Positions 34,707 to 43,633 of a DNA stretch of 64,000 nucleotides are shown here, in pieces. Within the stretch, counting starts at the first letter, position 1, and each line of letters starts with the position of its first letter. Below the pieces are notes generated by a model. The model ran no database searches. It was not told where the DNA came from and worked only from the letters and a program-made list of their open reading frames with translations. Both the position numbers and the translations under genes were made by a program. Origin of the DNA: Paraburkholderia humisilvae (GTDB lineage Bacteria > Pseudomonadota > Gammaproteobacteria > Burkholderiales > Burkholderiaceae); assembly GCF_902859855.1 (NCBI RefSeq), contig NZ_CADIKH010000003.1, positions 124,001 to 188,000 of the forward strand, in the 5' to 3' direction.

Positions 34707-35026
34707 GTCTCCTCCAGATTGGGTAAACCGACACCTCACCTCACGATGACACGCTACCGCGCCACACCAGCCGCGCCGTCCGGATGCGGGTAACGAGCTA
34801 AATCCAAGCCGGATTCATTGCCCGGCTCATGCGTATGAAGGCTGGTCGCATATTCCATGCCGACCGCGCGCATCTGGGGTGTACCGCGCGGTTCGGCGTC
34901 AAGGTGTTCCGCTTCGCTTCGGATGACGATACATACTGTGTCAAATACGCGATACATTGAAGGCACCCATCGCGCGTTCGATCGCGCGTGCCTCCCCTAT
35001 CGATATCCCGTCAGTCGAGGTCAGTC
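34707..35026. other. Divergent promoter region between xoxF and the H4MPT genes
   Basis: About 320 bases without a supported gene. It must hold the promoter of the xoxF operon (minus) and of the pterin dehydratase-like gene (plus). The only recognisable element is a sigma-54-like site at 34848-34862. Frames here have no ribosome-binding site or family features. Confidence 0.6.
34848..34862 (-). promoter_or_regulatory. Possible sigma-54 promoter of the xoxF operon
   Basis: On the minus strand the sequence reads CGGCATGGAATATGC. The invariant GG and GC are ten bases apart, as sigma-54 requires, and both boxes match partly (GGCATG for GGCACG, ATGC for TTGC). It lies 142 bases upstream of xoxF. 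A sigma-54 activator is encoded at 43997-46072. The match is suggestive only. Confidence 0.3.
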
Positions 35027-35413
35027 ATGGCACAAGCCGAACGAGTCTATTCCGATGAAGAAGTGCAGCAGCGGCTTCAGGGTGCATTGCAGCACTGGTA
35101 CCTGGAAGACGGATGGCTGCGTCGCAAGTACCGCACCGAAAGCTGGAAAGGCACGTTGATGGTCGTCAACACGGTCGGCCACCTCGCGGAAGCCGCGTGG
35201 CATCACCCGGACCTGACCGTGTCGTATGCGTTTGTCATCGTGAAGCTCAAAACGCATACCGCCAAAGGGATCACCGACAAGGACTTCGCGCTCGCGAACA
35301 AGATCGAGGAAGTGATCCAGTGGCAGCCCGGCAAGGAAGGTGGCGCGCTCGAAGGCACGCCGGCCGACGATCAGCGCTTCCGCTATATCAAGTACGACGC
35401 GCCGAAGAGTTGA
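35027..35413 (+). CDS. 4a-hydroxytetrahydrobiopterin dehydratase-like (PCD/DcoH) protein
   Basis: A 128-residue protein of the pterin-4a-carbinolamine dehydratase family. The active-site histidines are in WHHPD near 63 and KLKTHTAKG near 80, both intact. The start at 35027 has GAGG upstream. In organisms with bacterial H4MPT pathways a PCD-like gene is often found beside the methanopterin genes, so a role in H4MPT chemistry rather than phenylalanine hydroxylation is likely. No phenylalanine hydroxylase gene is visible here. Confidence 0.86.
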   Translation: MAQAERVYSDEEVQQRLQGALQHWYLEDGWLRRKYRTESWKGTLMVVNTVGHLAEAAWHHPDLTVSYAFVIVKLKTHTAKGITDKDFALANKIEEVIQWQPGKEGGALEGTPADDQRFRYIKYDAPKS

Positions 35414-35561
35414 AGCGCGACGCAGTCAGCACGCGCGTCGGGAACCTTGGCATGCGGCGTGTTCGCATGCGTGGTACGGCTTTTGCCTCGCTGGTGTCGG
35501 CTCGCGGTATAGAAGCGCGCAACGCGGGCCCCTACCACGACTCGACAAGGACACGCTCGCC

Positions 35562-36596
35562 ATGCCGATTGACTCTGACCGTCTCGCACCGCTATCGGCG
35601 GTGACTGTCGACGCGCCGGCCCGTCTGCATCTGGGCTTTCTCGACCCGAGCGCGTCGCTCGGACGCGCGTTCGGCAGCATCGGGCTCGTCATCGAAGGAC
35701 GCGGCACGCGCGTCACCGCGCGGCTCGCCGAACGATCGCATGTCGCCAAGGCACCGAGCGACGCGCAGCGTGCGCGCGCGGCGGTGTATCTCGACTGCCT
35801 GCACGATGCGTGGGGCGGCCCGCCAGTGGTGATCGATATTGAACAGGCGCCGCGCTCGCATTGCGGTCTCGGCTCGGGCACCCAGCTCGCGCTCGCGGTC
35901 GGCGCCGCGTTCGCACGGCTCGCCGGCGTGCCTGCGGCAACTGGCACGATCGCGCAACTGCTCGGACGCGGCGCGCGCTCCGGCGTCGGCGCGCTCGGCT
36001 TCGATCATGGCGGGCTGATCGTCGACGGCGGCCCTGTGCGCGGTGCGCAACCGCAAGATGCACGCATGCCGCCGCTGCTGTTCCGGCAGCCGTTTCCGGA
36101 TGCATGGCGTGTCGTGCTGATCGACGACACCGACCGCGAAGGCTTGCACGGCGACGAAGAACGGCGTGGTCTCGCCGCGCTGGCGCCGTTTCCGCAGGCA
36201 CTTGCCGCTCACCTATGCCATCTGCTGCTGATGCGTGTGCTCCCCGGCGTCGTGGAGCAGGACTTCGACACCTTCGCGGACGGCATCAGCGCAGTGCAGC
36301 AAACCATCGGCGAATACTTCGCGCCCGTGCAAGGCGGCGTGGTCTCGAGCCCGGCGGTCGCCCGTGCGCTGCAGGCCATCGCGAGTCAGCAGAAGGCCGG
36401 CATCGGCCAGACCTCGTGGGGGCCGGTCGGCTTCGCGATCGTGCGCAGCGCGGACGCCGCGGAAGAGGCGCTCGCGGCGGCGCGCGCCGCGACGCGCGAT
36501 AGTCCGTCCGTCGTCTGCTCGATCACGGTCGCGCGCAATCGCGGCGCGACGCTCGGCGTCGAGCGCACGCATAGCTGCAAAGTCGATGTCGGATGA
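35562..36596 (+). CDS. Beta-ribofuranosylaminobenzene 5'-phosphate (RFAP) synthase
   Basis: A 344-residue protein with a GHMP-kinase-type fold. It opens VDAPARLHLGFLDPSASLGR (residues 15-34), has the glycine-rich HCGLGSGTQLALAVG near 101, and shares the FDHGGLIVDGG and GQTSWGPVGFA segments with methanogen and methylotroph RFAP synthases. The enzyme condenses p-aminobenzoate with PRPP, the first committed step of methanopterin synthesis. I start at the ATG at 35562; the longer frame overlaps the previous gene out of family. It leads the biosynthetic and C1-oxidation operon. Confidence 0.88.
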   Translation: MPIDSDRLAPLSAVTVDAPARLHLGFLDPSASLGRAFGSIGLVIEGRGTRVTARLAERSHVAKAPSDAQRARAAVYLDCLHDAWGGPPVVIDIEQAPRSHCGLGSGTQLALAVGAAFARLAGVPAATGTIAQLLGRGARSGVGALGFDHGGLIVDGGPVRGAQPQDARMPPLLFRQPFPDAWRVVLIDDTDREGLHGDEERRGLAALAPFPQALAAHLCHLLLMRVLPGVVEQDFDTFADGISAVQQTIGEYFAPVQGGVVSSPAVARALQAIASQQKAGIGQTSWGPVGFAIVRSADAAEEALAAARAATRDSPSVVCSITVARNRGATLGVERTHSCKVDVG

Positions 36597-36754
36597 CGCC
36601 GCGCGGTGCGCGCGCCGGCGCCCGCACCGCGGTGCTTCAACCACGCTGCTTGACCCATTACGTCCACCCCATCACACGGCCTATTGCATCGCACCGAACA
36701 CCACGCGGCATCGCCTCTGTTCCCCGAAACGCTCCTTGATATCAGCCTACTGCC

Positions 36755-37681
36755 ATGTCCGAAGCTACTGAAAGGCCATACATCCTGCATATGTTCACGG
36801 CTACCCCGCAGATGAGTCCGTTTGACGTCAACATGGCAGCCGACGCGGGCTACCAGATCGTCGTGCCATACAGCCACGTCGACGCCAGCAACGTCGTGCA
36901 ACTCACCCAGGACGCGATCTTTTCGCGCGGCCCGAAAGGCGTGTCACGCACGGGCATTTTCATCGGCGGACGCGACGTGATGCTGGCCGCCGACATGCTC
37001 GATCTCGCGCGCCAGGCGATGGTGCCGCCGTTCGAGGTGTCGGTGTTCGCCGATCCGAGCGGCGCGTACACGACGTCGGCCGCGCTGGTCGCGCTGGTCG
37101 AGCGGCATCTGAAAGCCGAGCACGGCGAGGAGCTCGGCAGCAAGCGCGTGCTGATTCTCGGCGGCACGGGCGCGGTCGGCCGCGTGTCGGCCGCGTTGAT
37201 CGCGTCGCTCGGCGGCAACGTCTCGATCGCGAGTCATTCCGACGCGTCACGTGCGCAGCGCGTCAGCGACGAAGTGAACCAGCGCTTCAGCATCAAGACC
37301 AAGGGTATCGGCGTCGGCACGGCCGACTCGCTGCATGCGGCGCTCGCGCACGCGGACATCGTGATCGGCACCGCCGCGGCCGGCGTGCAGATTGTCACCA
37401 GCGCGGACCTTGCGCATGCGCAGCCTATGCGCGTGGCCGCCGACGTCAATGCGGTACCGCCTGAAGGGATCGCCGGCGTCAATGTGATGGACAACGGCAA
37501 GCCGCTTGCCGGCGCCGCGCGACCCGATGCGGTCGGCATCGGCGCGCTTGCGATCGGCAATGTGAAGTATCAGGTCGAGCATCGTCTGTTTCTGCGGATG
37601 CGCACCGGCGGCAAGCCGGTGTACCTCGGCTTCACCGAAGCATTCGACGAGGCCCGCGCGATCGTCGCCGGCCGCAGTTGA
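36755..37681 (+). CDS. mtdB: Methylene-tetrahydromethanopterin dehydrogenase
   Basis: A 308-residue NAD(P)-dependent enzyme. The N-terminal pterin-binding domain begins ILHMFTATPQMSPFDVNMAA, and the Rossmann motif LILGGTGAVGRVSAALIA lies near 130. It oxidises methylene-H4MPT, formed by Fae, to methenyl-H4MPT. The sequence is full length and close to methylotroph MtdB. The next gene follows within a few bases. Confidence 0.93.
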   Translation: MSEATERPYILHMFTATPQMSPFDVNMAADAGYQIVVPYSHVDASNVVQLTQDAIFSRGPKGVSRTGIFIGGRDVMLAADMLDLARQAMVPPFEVSVFADPSGAYTTSAALVALVERHLKAEHGEELGSKRVLILGGTGAVGRVSAALIASLGGNVSIASHSDASRAQRVSDEVNQRFSIKTKGIGVGTADSLHAALAHADIVIGTAAAGVQIVTSADLAHAQPMRVAADVNAVPPEGIAGVNVMDNGKPLAGAARPDAVGIGALAIGNVKYQVEHRLFLRMRTGGKPVYLGFTEAFDEARAIVAGRS

Positions 37682-37684
37682 CGA

Positions 37685-38947
37685 GTGTCCGCGCGCGCCA
37701 TGCTGACGGTGCCTCGTCGACCCGCGTTGCGTGTATCGGCCCGGCCGTACGCGCGCACGTATGACATCCGCGTGCCGTTCGTCGCGATCGCGGGCCTTTC
37801 CGCACGGCTTTTCACCGAATCGGCGGGACGGGCTCGCCTGAACGTCGCCGCACTCGATCTGTTCGGCGATCGCGATACGCGGCAGCGCGCGAAAGTCTGG
37901 CTCGATATCGGCGGCGCGGGTCTGTCGGTCGATCGCGATAAGCTCTTCGATGCGCTCGCACGCGCCGCCCGCCTGCCTCGGATGCTCGGCCTGATCGCGG
38001 GCGGCGGGCTGGAACCGTTCGCGCGCGAGTTGCACGAGCGGCCGGGCCTACCGCGCTTCATCGGCAACGACCTGCGTGCGATAGCGGCCGTGCGTGAACC
38101 GCGGCGCTTTTTTGCGCTGCTCGATGCATTGGGTATCGCGTATCCGGAGGTGACGTACACGCGACCTACTGATTCGCGCGGCTGGATCGGCAAGCACGCC
38201 GATGGATGCGGCGGCACGCATATCCGCGCGGCGAGCGATACGGACGCCGCTGTGCCGTCGCCCGATTACTTTCAGCGCGTAGCCGCCGGGCGCTCAATGT
38301 CGGCGTTGTTTATCGCCGCCGGCGGACACGCAATGACCGTCGGCTTCGCGGAGCAGTTGAGCGTCGCGTACGGCGCGCTACCGTTTGTGCATGCGGGCTC
38401 GCTCGGACCGATCGATCTGCCGCCACCGGTCGCGTCGCGCATCGACGGCATGGTGCGCGAGATCGTCGCAAAGACGGGCCTGACCGGCATGAACAGTATC
38501 GATTTCCTGCTCGACGACGACACCGTCAGCGTGCTCGAAATCAATCCGCGACCTTCGTCGACCGCCGCGCTTCACGAACTCGCCTCGCCGGCAGCGTGGC
38601 CGCATGGCTTGCTTGCGTGTCATATCGACGCTTGTGTCAAAGGGCGGCTGCCGCAACCGACCGGCACGGCGCCGCAGCGATGCATCGCACAGCGCGTCGC
38701 ATTCGCCCCGCATGGCTTCACCGTCACACAGCATGTCAGCGACACGCTGTTCGCCGCGCCGTGGTGCCGCGATGTGCCGCAGCCCGGCGTGCGCATCGCG
38801 GCGGGCGAGCCCGTCTGCACCCTGATCGCGACCGCCGCGGCGCCCGCGCTGCTCACCGACGAACTGGAACGGCAGCGCGCACGTCTTATCGAACTGATCG
38901 ACACTTGCCACGAGTCCCACGATGACCTCACCACACGAACCGGCTAA
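37685..38947 (+). CDS. ATP-grasp domain protein of the H4MPT cluster
   Basis: A 420-residue protein whose central part is an ATP-grasp ligase: GWIGKHADGCGGTHI near 160 and the metal-binding SVLEINPRPSST near 280. I use the GTG at 37685, four bases after mtdB; an ATG at 37700 would shorten it by five residues and neither has a clear Shine-Dalgarno. The 3' end overlaps mch by 26 bases. Homologues accompany mtdB and mch in bacterial H4MPT clusters and are needed for the cofactor or pathway, but the exact ligation is unknown. Confidence 0.83.
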   Translation: MSARAMLTVPRRPALRVSARPYARTYDIRVPFVAIAGLSARLFTESAGRARLNVAALDLFGDRDTRQRAKVWLDIGGAGLSVDRDKLFDALARAARLPRMLGLIAGGGLEPFARELHERPGLPRFIGNDLRAIAAVREPRRFFALLDALGIAYPEVTYTRPTDSRGWIGKHADGCGGTHIRAASDTDAAVPSPDYFQRVAAGRSMSALFIAAGGHAMTVGFAEQLSVAYGALPFVHAGSLGPIDLPPPVASRIDGMVREIVAKTGLTGMNSIDFLLDDDTVSVLEINPRPSSTAALHELASPAAWPHGLLACHIDACVKGRLPQPTGTAPQRCIAQRVAFAPHGFTVTQHVSDTLFAAPWCRDVPQPGVRIAAGEPVCTLIATAAAPALLTDELERQRARLIELIDTCHESHDDLTTRTG

Positions 38948-40001
38948 CCCGTCGCACGCGCTTTCGCACAATAAGCTAAGCGTCAACCGGCTTGCCGAAC
39001 CGCTCGTCGAGCAGTTGCTCGCCGATGCGGCGCGGCTACGCATCGATGTGTCCCGCACCGCATCAGGCACGACGATCGTCGACGCCGGCGTCGCCGCGCG
39101 CGGCAGCGTCGCAGCAGGGGTTCAAATCGCGCGTATCTGCATGGGTGGGCTCGGACACGTCGCGCCGCGTGTCGCGGCCGAGCGCGAGCCGCTATGGCCC
39201 ACGATGATCGAAGTGCATACGTCGACGCCGGTGCTTGCGTGCCTCGGCAGCCAGTACGCGGGCTGGAGCCTTGCGGCCAGCAAGGAACAGAACAACGGCA
39301 AGAAGTTCTTTTCGCTCGGCTCGGGTCCGGCGCGCGCGCTCGCGTGTAAAGAGCCGCTGTTCGACGAACTCGGCTACCGCGACCGTCACGACAGCGGCGC
39401 GTTGGTGATGGAAGTGAACCAGTTGCCGCCGCAAGCGGTCATCGACAAGGTGCTGAACGACTGCGGCCTCGCGCCCGAGCGTCTGACGATCGTCGTCACG
39501 CCGACCCAGTCCATCGCGGGTACGGTGCAGGTCGTCGCGCGGGTCGTCGAAGTCGCGCTGCACAAGGCGCATGTGCTCGGCGTGCCGCTCGACGGCATCG
39601 TCGAAGCAAGCGGCATCGCGCCGCTGCCACCGCCTGCGCCCGATGCGCTCGCCGCGATGGGCCGCACCAATGACGCGATCCTGTACGGCGGCCGCGTGCA
39701 TCTGACGGTGACGGACGACGCGCTTGCGCGGCGCCTCGCAGCCGAACTGCCGTCATGGAATTCGCGCGATTACGGCCGCCCGTTCGCGGATGTGTTCGCG
39801 TCGTTCAACCACGACTTCTATCAGATCGACCCGGCTCTGTTCGCGCCGGCGGAGGCGTGGATCAGCAGCCTCGAAAGCGGTGCGACCTATTACGGCGGAC
39901 GGCTCGACGGCGCATTGCTGCATCGTCAGTGGGACGGCGCCGCTGATCCGCTCGCAACGAGCACACCCGCGTCAGGCCAAAGCGACGCAGGTCCGCAATG
40001 A
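38922..40001 (+). CDS. mch: Methenyl-tetrahydromethanopterin cyclohydrolase
   Basis: A 359-residue protein with the Mch pattern: LSVNRLAEPLVEQLLADA at the N-terminus, ARICMGGLGHVAP near 69, LACLGSQYAGWSL near 105 and FFSLGSGPARALA near 127. It hydrolyses methenyl-H4MPT to formyl-H4MPT, the step after MtdB. The start overlaps the ATP-grasp gene and the stop overlaps the next gene by four bases, consistent with one transcript. Confidence 0.94.
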   Translation: MTSPHEPANPSHALSHNKLSVNRLAEPLVEQLLADAARLRIDVSRTASGTTIVDAGVAARGSVAAGVQIARICMGGLGHVAPRVAAEREPLWPTMIEVHTSTPVLACLGSQYAGWSLAASKEQNNGKKFFSLGSGPARALACKEPLFDELGYRDRHDSGALVMEVNQLPPQAVIDKVLNDCGLAPERLTIVVTPTQSIAGTVQVVARVVEVALHKAHVLGVPLDGIVEASGIAPLPPPAPDALAAMGRTNDAILYGGRVHLTVTDDALARRLAAELPSWNSRDYGRPFADVFASFNHDFYQIDPALFAPAEAWISSLESGATYYGGRLDGALLHRQWDGAADPLATSTPASGQSDAGPQ

Positions 40002-41017
40002 GCGACATGCCGTTCAGCGCAGATCTGCGCGTCGCGATCATGACCGACGAAACCGGCTGGCATACCGCGCGCCTGAAAAAGGCGTTCCGCGCGCGCGGCG
40101 TCGACGCGCGCTGCATCGACCTCGCCGCGTGCCGGATCGATACGACATGGGAACCGTACGGCCTCGCGCTGCCCGGGTTTGGCCACGCGCTGCCCGACGC
40201 GGTGTTCGTGCGCGGCATCGCGGGCGGCACGTTCGAGCAGGTGACGCTGCGCCTGGGCATCCTGCATGCGCTGCGCGAATGTGGCGTGCCGGTCTACAAC
40301 GATGCGCGCGCGATCGAGCGCAGCGTCGACAAATCGATGACGAGTTTTCTGCTGCACCGCAGCGGTGTACCGACGCCGGCAACGTGGGCAGGCGAATCGG
40401 CTGCGTTCGCACAGCGTGTGCTGATGCGTGAGACCGCGGCCGGGCATCAAGTCGTGTTGAAACCGCTGTTTGGTTCGCAGGGCAAAGGCTTGCGGCGGCT
40501 CGGCGCAAGTGCGCGACGCGACGGTACGTTGGTCCCGCTGCCGCCGCTCGCGCGGTATCAGCAGGTCGCGTATCTGCAGCGCTTCGTTGGCATAACCAGG
40601 CGGACGGCGCCCAGGCTACACGCCGGACCCGCGTTCGACTGGCGCGTGCTCGTGATCGGCACGCGCGCGGTGGCGGCGATGCAGCGCGTCGGCGGCCGCG
40701 GCTGGATTCACAATGTCGCACGCGGCGCGCGCTGCGAACCCGCCGTGCTCGACGACACGCTGGCGCAAACCGCCGTGCGCGCCACGCAAGCGCTCGGGCT
40801 CGACTACGCGGGCGTCGACCTGATCCCTTCGCCCGACTCGCATGACGCGGCGCACGCAAGCCCGCTTGTGCTCGAAGTGAACGGCGTCGCCGCATGGCGC
40901 GGGCTGCAAACGGTCACACCGTTCGATATCGCCGCCGCACTCGTCGACGACCTGCTTGACCGAAAGCTCGCGGCCGCCGTTCCCCCGCCTGCACCGATGC
41001 GCCATGCAAGCGTCTGA
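39998..41017 (+). CDS. RimK-like ATP-grasp protein of the H4MPT cluster
   Basis: A 339-residue ATP-grasp protein. The nucleotide-binding VVLKPLFGSQGKGLRRLG lies near 150, FDWRVLVIGTRAVAAMQRV near 211 and the metal ligands in LVLEVNGVAAWRGLQ near 290. RimK/MptN-type enzymes add glutamate or similar groups to a carboxylate, so it may modify the methanopterin side chain. It overlaps mch by four bases and the CitG-like gene by 14. The acceptor is not determined. Confidence 0.84.
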   Translation: MSDMPFSADLRVAIMTDETGWHTARLKKAFRARGVDARCIDLAACRIDTTWEPYGLALPGFGHALPDAVFVRGIAGGTFEQVTLRLGILHALRECGVPVYNDARAIERSVDKSMTSFLLHRSGVPTPATWAGESAAFAQRVLMRETAAGHQVVLKPLFGSQGKGLRRLGASARRDGTLVPLPPLARYQQVAYLQRFVGITRRTAPRLHAGPAFDWRVLVIGTRAVAAMQRVGGRGWIHNVARGARCEPAVLDDTLAQTAVRATQALGLDYAGVDLIPSPDSHDAAHASPLVLEVNGVAAWRGLQTVTPFDIAAALVDDLLDRKLAAAVPPPAPMRHASV

Positions 41018-41900
41018 CGACCCGCTCGTACTCGCCCGCCATGCGTTCTTGCGCGCGTGCAGCCTCGATGTGGCAACGCCCAAACCCGGCAACGTCAGCA
41101 TCGATCGCGCGGGACACCGGATGGATGCGGAACAGTTCATCGCCAGCGCGTCGGCCTGCGTCACGGCGCTATTCGCGCACCGTACACCGGTCGGCGCGCG
41201 CATCCTCGACGCGGTGATGAGCACGCAGCAGGCGGTCGGCTGCAACACGAATCTCGGCATCGTGCTGCTGGTCGCGCCGCTTGCCGCCGCGCTCGAAGAG
41301 CCCGGCAGCCTGCGCAGCGCGGCACACTGGCGCGACGCGAACGAGCGCGTGCTCGCGCACCTGAGCGTCGACGATGCGAAAGCAACCTACCTGGCGATCC
41401 GCGCGGCCAACCCGGGTGGCCTCGGCGACGCATCCGAACAATCGGTGCATGCGCAGCCGACCATCAACCTGCGCGCCGCGATGAAGCTCGCCGCCGCGCG
41501 CGACAGCATCGCGCGCCAGTACGAGAACGGCTTTGCCGATATCTTCACGACCGGTCTCGACGCGATTGCCGCACTGCTACAGGCAAACCCTGATGCCACA
41601 CCCGAGACCCTCACGCTCGACGTGTTCCTCACCTTCCTGTCCGCATGGCCCGATTCGCACATAGTGCGCAAGCAGGGTGTGACGGTGGCGCAAAGTGTCA
41701 CGCGCGAGGCGGCCAGACGGCACGCGCAATGGCGTCTATCGCCGCAGGGCCCGCAGGCAGCGCGGCTCGATGCATGGGATGCCGAATTAAAGCGTGAAGG
41801 CATCAATCCGGGCACGAGCGCGGACCTGACTGTCGCGACGCTGTTCGTCGCGATCTGTCTTGCACCGCAGCGTTTTTTGCGCAGCGCCGCCGGCTCGTGA
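41004..41900 (+). CDS. Triphosphoribosyl-dephospho-CoA synthase-like (CitG family) protein
   Basis: A 298-residue CitG-family protein: CSLDVATPKPGNVSIDRAG near 15, a GCNTNLGIVLLVAPLAAAL helix near 80, and NPGGLGD near 138. In citrate lyase operons CitG makes a nucleotide prosthetic-group precursor; no citrate lyase genes are here, and homologues recur in H4MPT clusters, so it probably attaches a phosphoribosyl group in methanopterin synthesis. I start at the ATG at 41004, inside the end of the ATP-grasp gene. Confidence 0.84.
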   Translation: MQASDDPLVLARHAFLRACSLDVATPKPGNVSIDRAGHRMDAEQFIASASACVTALFAHRTPVGARILDAVMSTQQAVGCNTNLGIVLLVAPLAAALEEPGSLRSAAHWRDANERVLAHLSVDDAKATYLAIRAANPGGLGDASEQSVHAQPTINLRAAMKLAAARDSIARQYENGFADIFTTGLDAIAALLQANPDATPETLTLDVFLTFLSAWPDSHIVRKQGVTVAQSVTREAARRHAQWRLSPQGPQAARLDAWDAELKREGINPGTSADLTVATLFVAICLAPQRFLRSAAGS

Positions 41901-41911
41901 CACGCGCTGGA

Positions 41912-41928
41912 TTGGCACGCTTCCTGTT
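41912..41928 (+). promoter_or_regulatory. Possible sigma-54 promoter upstream of fae
   Basis: TTGGCACG (41912-41919) is an exact sigma-54 -24 box. The expected -12 box reads CTGTT instead of TTGCA at the right distance, so only its G fits. It lies about 105 bases before fae. A sigma-54 activator is encoded two kilobases downstream. Treat as a candidate. Confidence 0.3.
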
Positions 41929-42031
41929 AGACGATGCGATGGTGCCTTCTCCGCTCGCCTGTGCGGCAGAGCGCCGCACGCCGCGGGCGCCCCCCCAGCG
42001 TTGACAGATCCAACTTCATCGGAGGAACAGC

Positions 42032-42541
42032 ATGGCCAAGATAAACCGCGTCCTGGTAGGCGAGTCGCTAGTCGGCGATGGCAACGAGGTCGCTCACATC
42101 GATCTGATCATCGGACCGCGTGGTTCCGCAGCCGAAACCGCATTCTGCAATGCGCTCACCAACAACAAAGACGGCTTCACGTCACTGCTCGCCGTGGTCG
42201 CGCCGAACCTGATGGCCAAGCCGAACACCATACTGTTCAACAAGGTGACGATCAAGGGCGCCAAACAGGCGGTGCAGATGTTCGGCCCCGCGCAGCACGC
42301 CGTTGCGCTGGCCGTCGCCGATTGCGTCGAGGACGGCACGATCCCGAAAGATGAAGCCGACGATCTGTTTATTTGCGTCGGCGTCTTCATTCACTGGCAG
42401 GCCGAAGACGACAAGAAGATTCAGGAATTCAACTACAAGGCAACGCGAGAAGCGCTGCAACGCGCGGTAGCGGGCGAGCCGAGCGCGGCGGAAGTGGTGT
42501 CGAAGAAGAGTTCGGCCGCGCACCCGTTCGCGCCGAACTAG
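42032..42541 (+). CDS. fae: Formaldehyde-activating enzyme
   Basis: A 169-residue protein with the whole Fae pattern: [20 protein letters not shown] (catalytic histidine near 22), [20 protein letters not shown], and [19 protein letters not shown] near 85. It condenses formaldehyde with H4MPT to methylene-H4MPT in the cytoplasm. GGAGG lies before the ATG. A 131-base gap precedes it, so it may have its own promoter in addition to the upstream operon. Full length, no odd residues. Confidence 0.95.
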   Translation: MAKINRVLVGESLVGDGNEVAHIDLIIGPRGSAAETAFCNALTNNKDGFTSLLAVVAPNLMAKPNTILFNKVTIKGAKQAVQMFGPAQHAVALAVADCVEDGTIPKDEADDLFICVGVFIHWQAEDDKKIQEFNYKATREALQRAVAGEPSAAEVVSKKSSAAHPFAPN

Positions 42542-42643
42542 CGGTCGATACCCGCTGGTCGATGCAAGCCGCGTAACGGACGGCGATCCGGCGCGCGACT
42601 TGCATCGGCGGATGATCATAGTGTTTCGATAAGAGGTCCTCGC

Positions 42644-43075
42644 ATGACTTCACGTTGTCGCACGCGGCTCGCGATTCTCTCGGTGGCATGCGCCGCGTGC
42701 CTGCCGCTTGCTGCGCTGGCCGACGGGCCGGCATCCGCAGGTTCCGCTAACAACGCGGCGCCTGCACAAGGCTACAGCTATCCGACCGAGGGGCGTGTCG
42801 AGTACGTGCTCGGCTGCATGGACGAAAAAGGACACGATTTCGCCAACGTCTACAAGTGCTCCTGCACGATCGACAAGATCGCGGCTGCGCTACCGTACGA
42901 CGATTATGTCGAGCAGTCGACCTTCTCGAAGTACGCGACGATGGGCGGAGAAGGCGGCGCTGAATTCCGGATGGACAAGGCACGCGCACAGACGAAGAAA
43001 TTCCTCGCATTGCAGCAGGCTGCGTACGATCAGTGCGGCCTGGGTAAGCCGGCCGCATCGGCCTCGGCAAAATAG
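42644..43075 (+). CDS. Small exported cysteine-containing protein next to fae
   Basis: A 143-residue protein with a signal peptide (about 1-26, ending AALADG). The mature part has four cysteines, C-x14-C-x-C near 57-74 (LGCMDEKG then YKCSCTID) and one in YDQCGL near the C-terminus. The pattern could bind a metal or haem or form disulfides, but no CxxCH is present. I know no function. It lies 102 bases after fae on the same strand and is convergent with the folB-like gene. Confidence 0.75.
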   Translation: MTSRCRTRLAILSVACAACLPLAALADGPASAGSANNAAPAQGYSYPTEGRVEYVLGCMDEKGHDFANVYKCSCTIDKIAAALPYDDYVEQSTFSKYATMGGEGGAEFRMDKARAQTKKFLALQQAAYDQCGLGKPAASASAK

Positions 43076-43099
43076 CGCGACAGCGGCGCGGCGGCGAGC

Positions 43100-43633
43100 T
43101 CAATCGGGAACCAGCCCTTCCCCGAGCGACGCGCATTTACCCCAGATGCTGCGTGTGTCGCTGCGCCTGCGTTCCCGTTCGATCAGCACGCCCACCGCGG
43201 CGACGTCGTCGAACTTCGCGGGCTTGCTGAGCGACACGCGCACCCAATGCGCGCCGAACGTACCGATCATCAATTGTGCGATCTGTTCGGCAAGCGCCTC
43301 GAGCAACTGGACCTTGTGCGTCGCAAGAAGCGTATGCAGCGCGGTGCGCACCGCCGAATAGTCGACGGTATCCGCAATGCGATCGGTATCGCATGCGCGC
43401 AGCCGCGGCACGCCAATCGCGAGATCGAGCCTGACCGGCTGCGTCGTATGCAGTTCGGGCGCGTCGATGCCGATCACCGTCTGGCCCGTGAAGCCCTCGA
43501 TATAGACGATGTCCAGCGCGGCGCGCGCCGACGCATGGGTCATGCCATCGCCCGCCGTCAGCCGCTCGTTCATGTCGGCAAGCGGGATGTCGATCGGTTG
43601 CCGGATCGCGCGCATCGCATCGAAACGCTCCAT
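43100..43633 (-). CDS. Dihydroneopterin aldolase-like (FolB family) protein
   Basis: A 177-residue protein with a FolB-type domain: DIVYIEGFTGQTVIGIDAPE near 41, then a C-terminal VRVSLSKPAKFDDVAAVGVLIERE strand pair typical of the fold. The ATG at 43633 has GGAG eight bases upstream; the frame to 43720 lacks one. Being in an H4MPT cluster, it may serve methanopterin rather than folate synthesis, in parallel with a housekeeping folB elsewhere. It is the only gene of this group on the minus strand. Confidence 0.8.
   Translation of the reverse strand: MERFDAMRAIRQPIDIPLADMNERLTAGDGMTHASARAALDIVYIEGFTGQTVIGIDAPELHTTQPVRLDLAIGVPRLRACDTDRIADTVDYSAVRTALHTLLATHKVQLLEALAEQIAQLMIGTFGAHWVRVSLSKPAKFDDVAAVGVLIERERRRSDTRSIWGKCASLGEGLVPD

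Noticed and set aside
32805..34793. A 662-codon plus-strand open frame across xoxF
   Set aside because: It is antisense to a well-conserved methanol dehydrogenase, has Arg/Val/Ala-rich composition and no family features.
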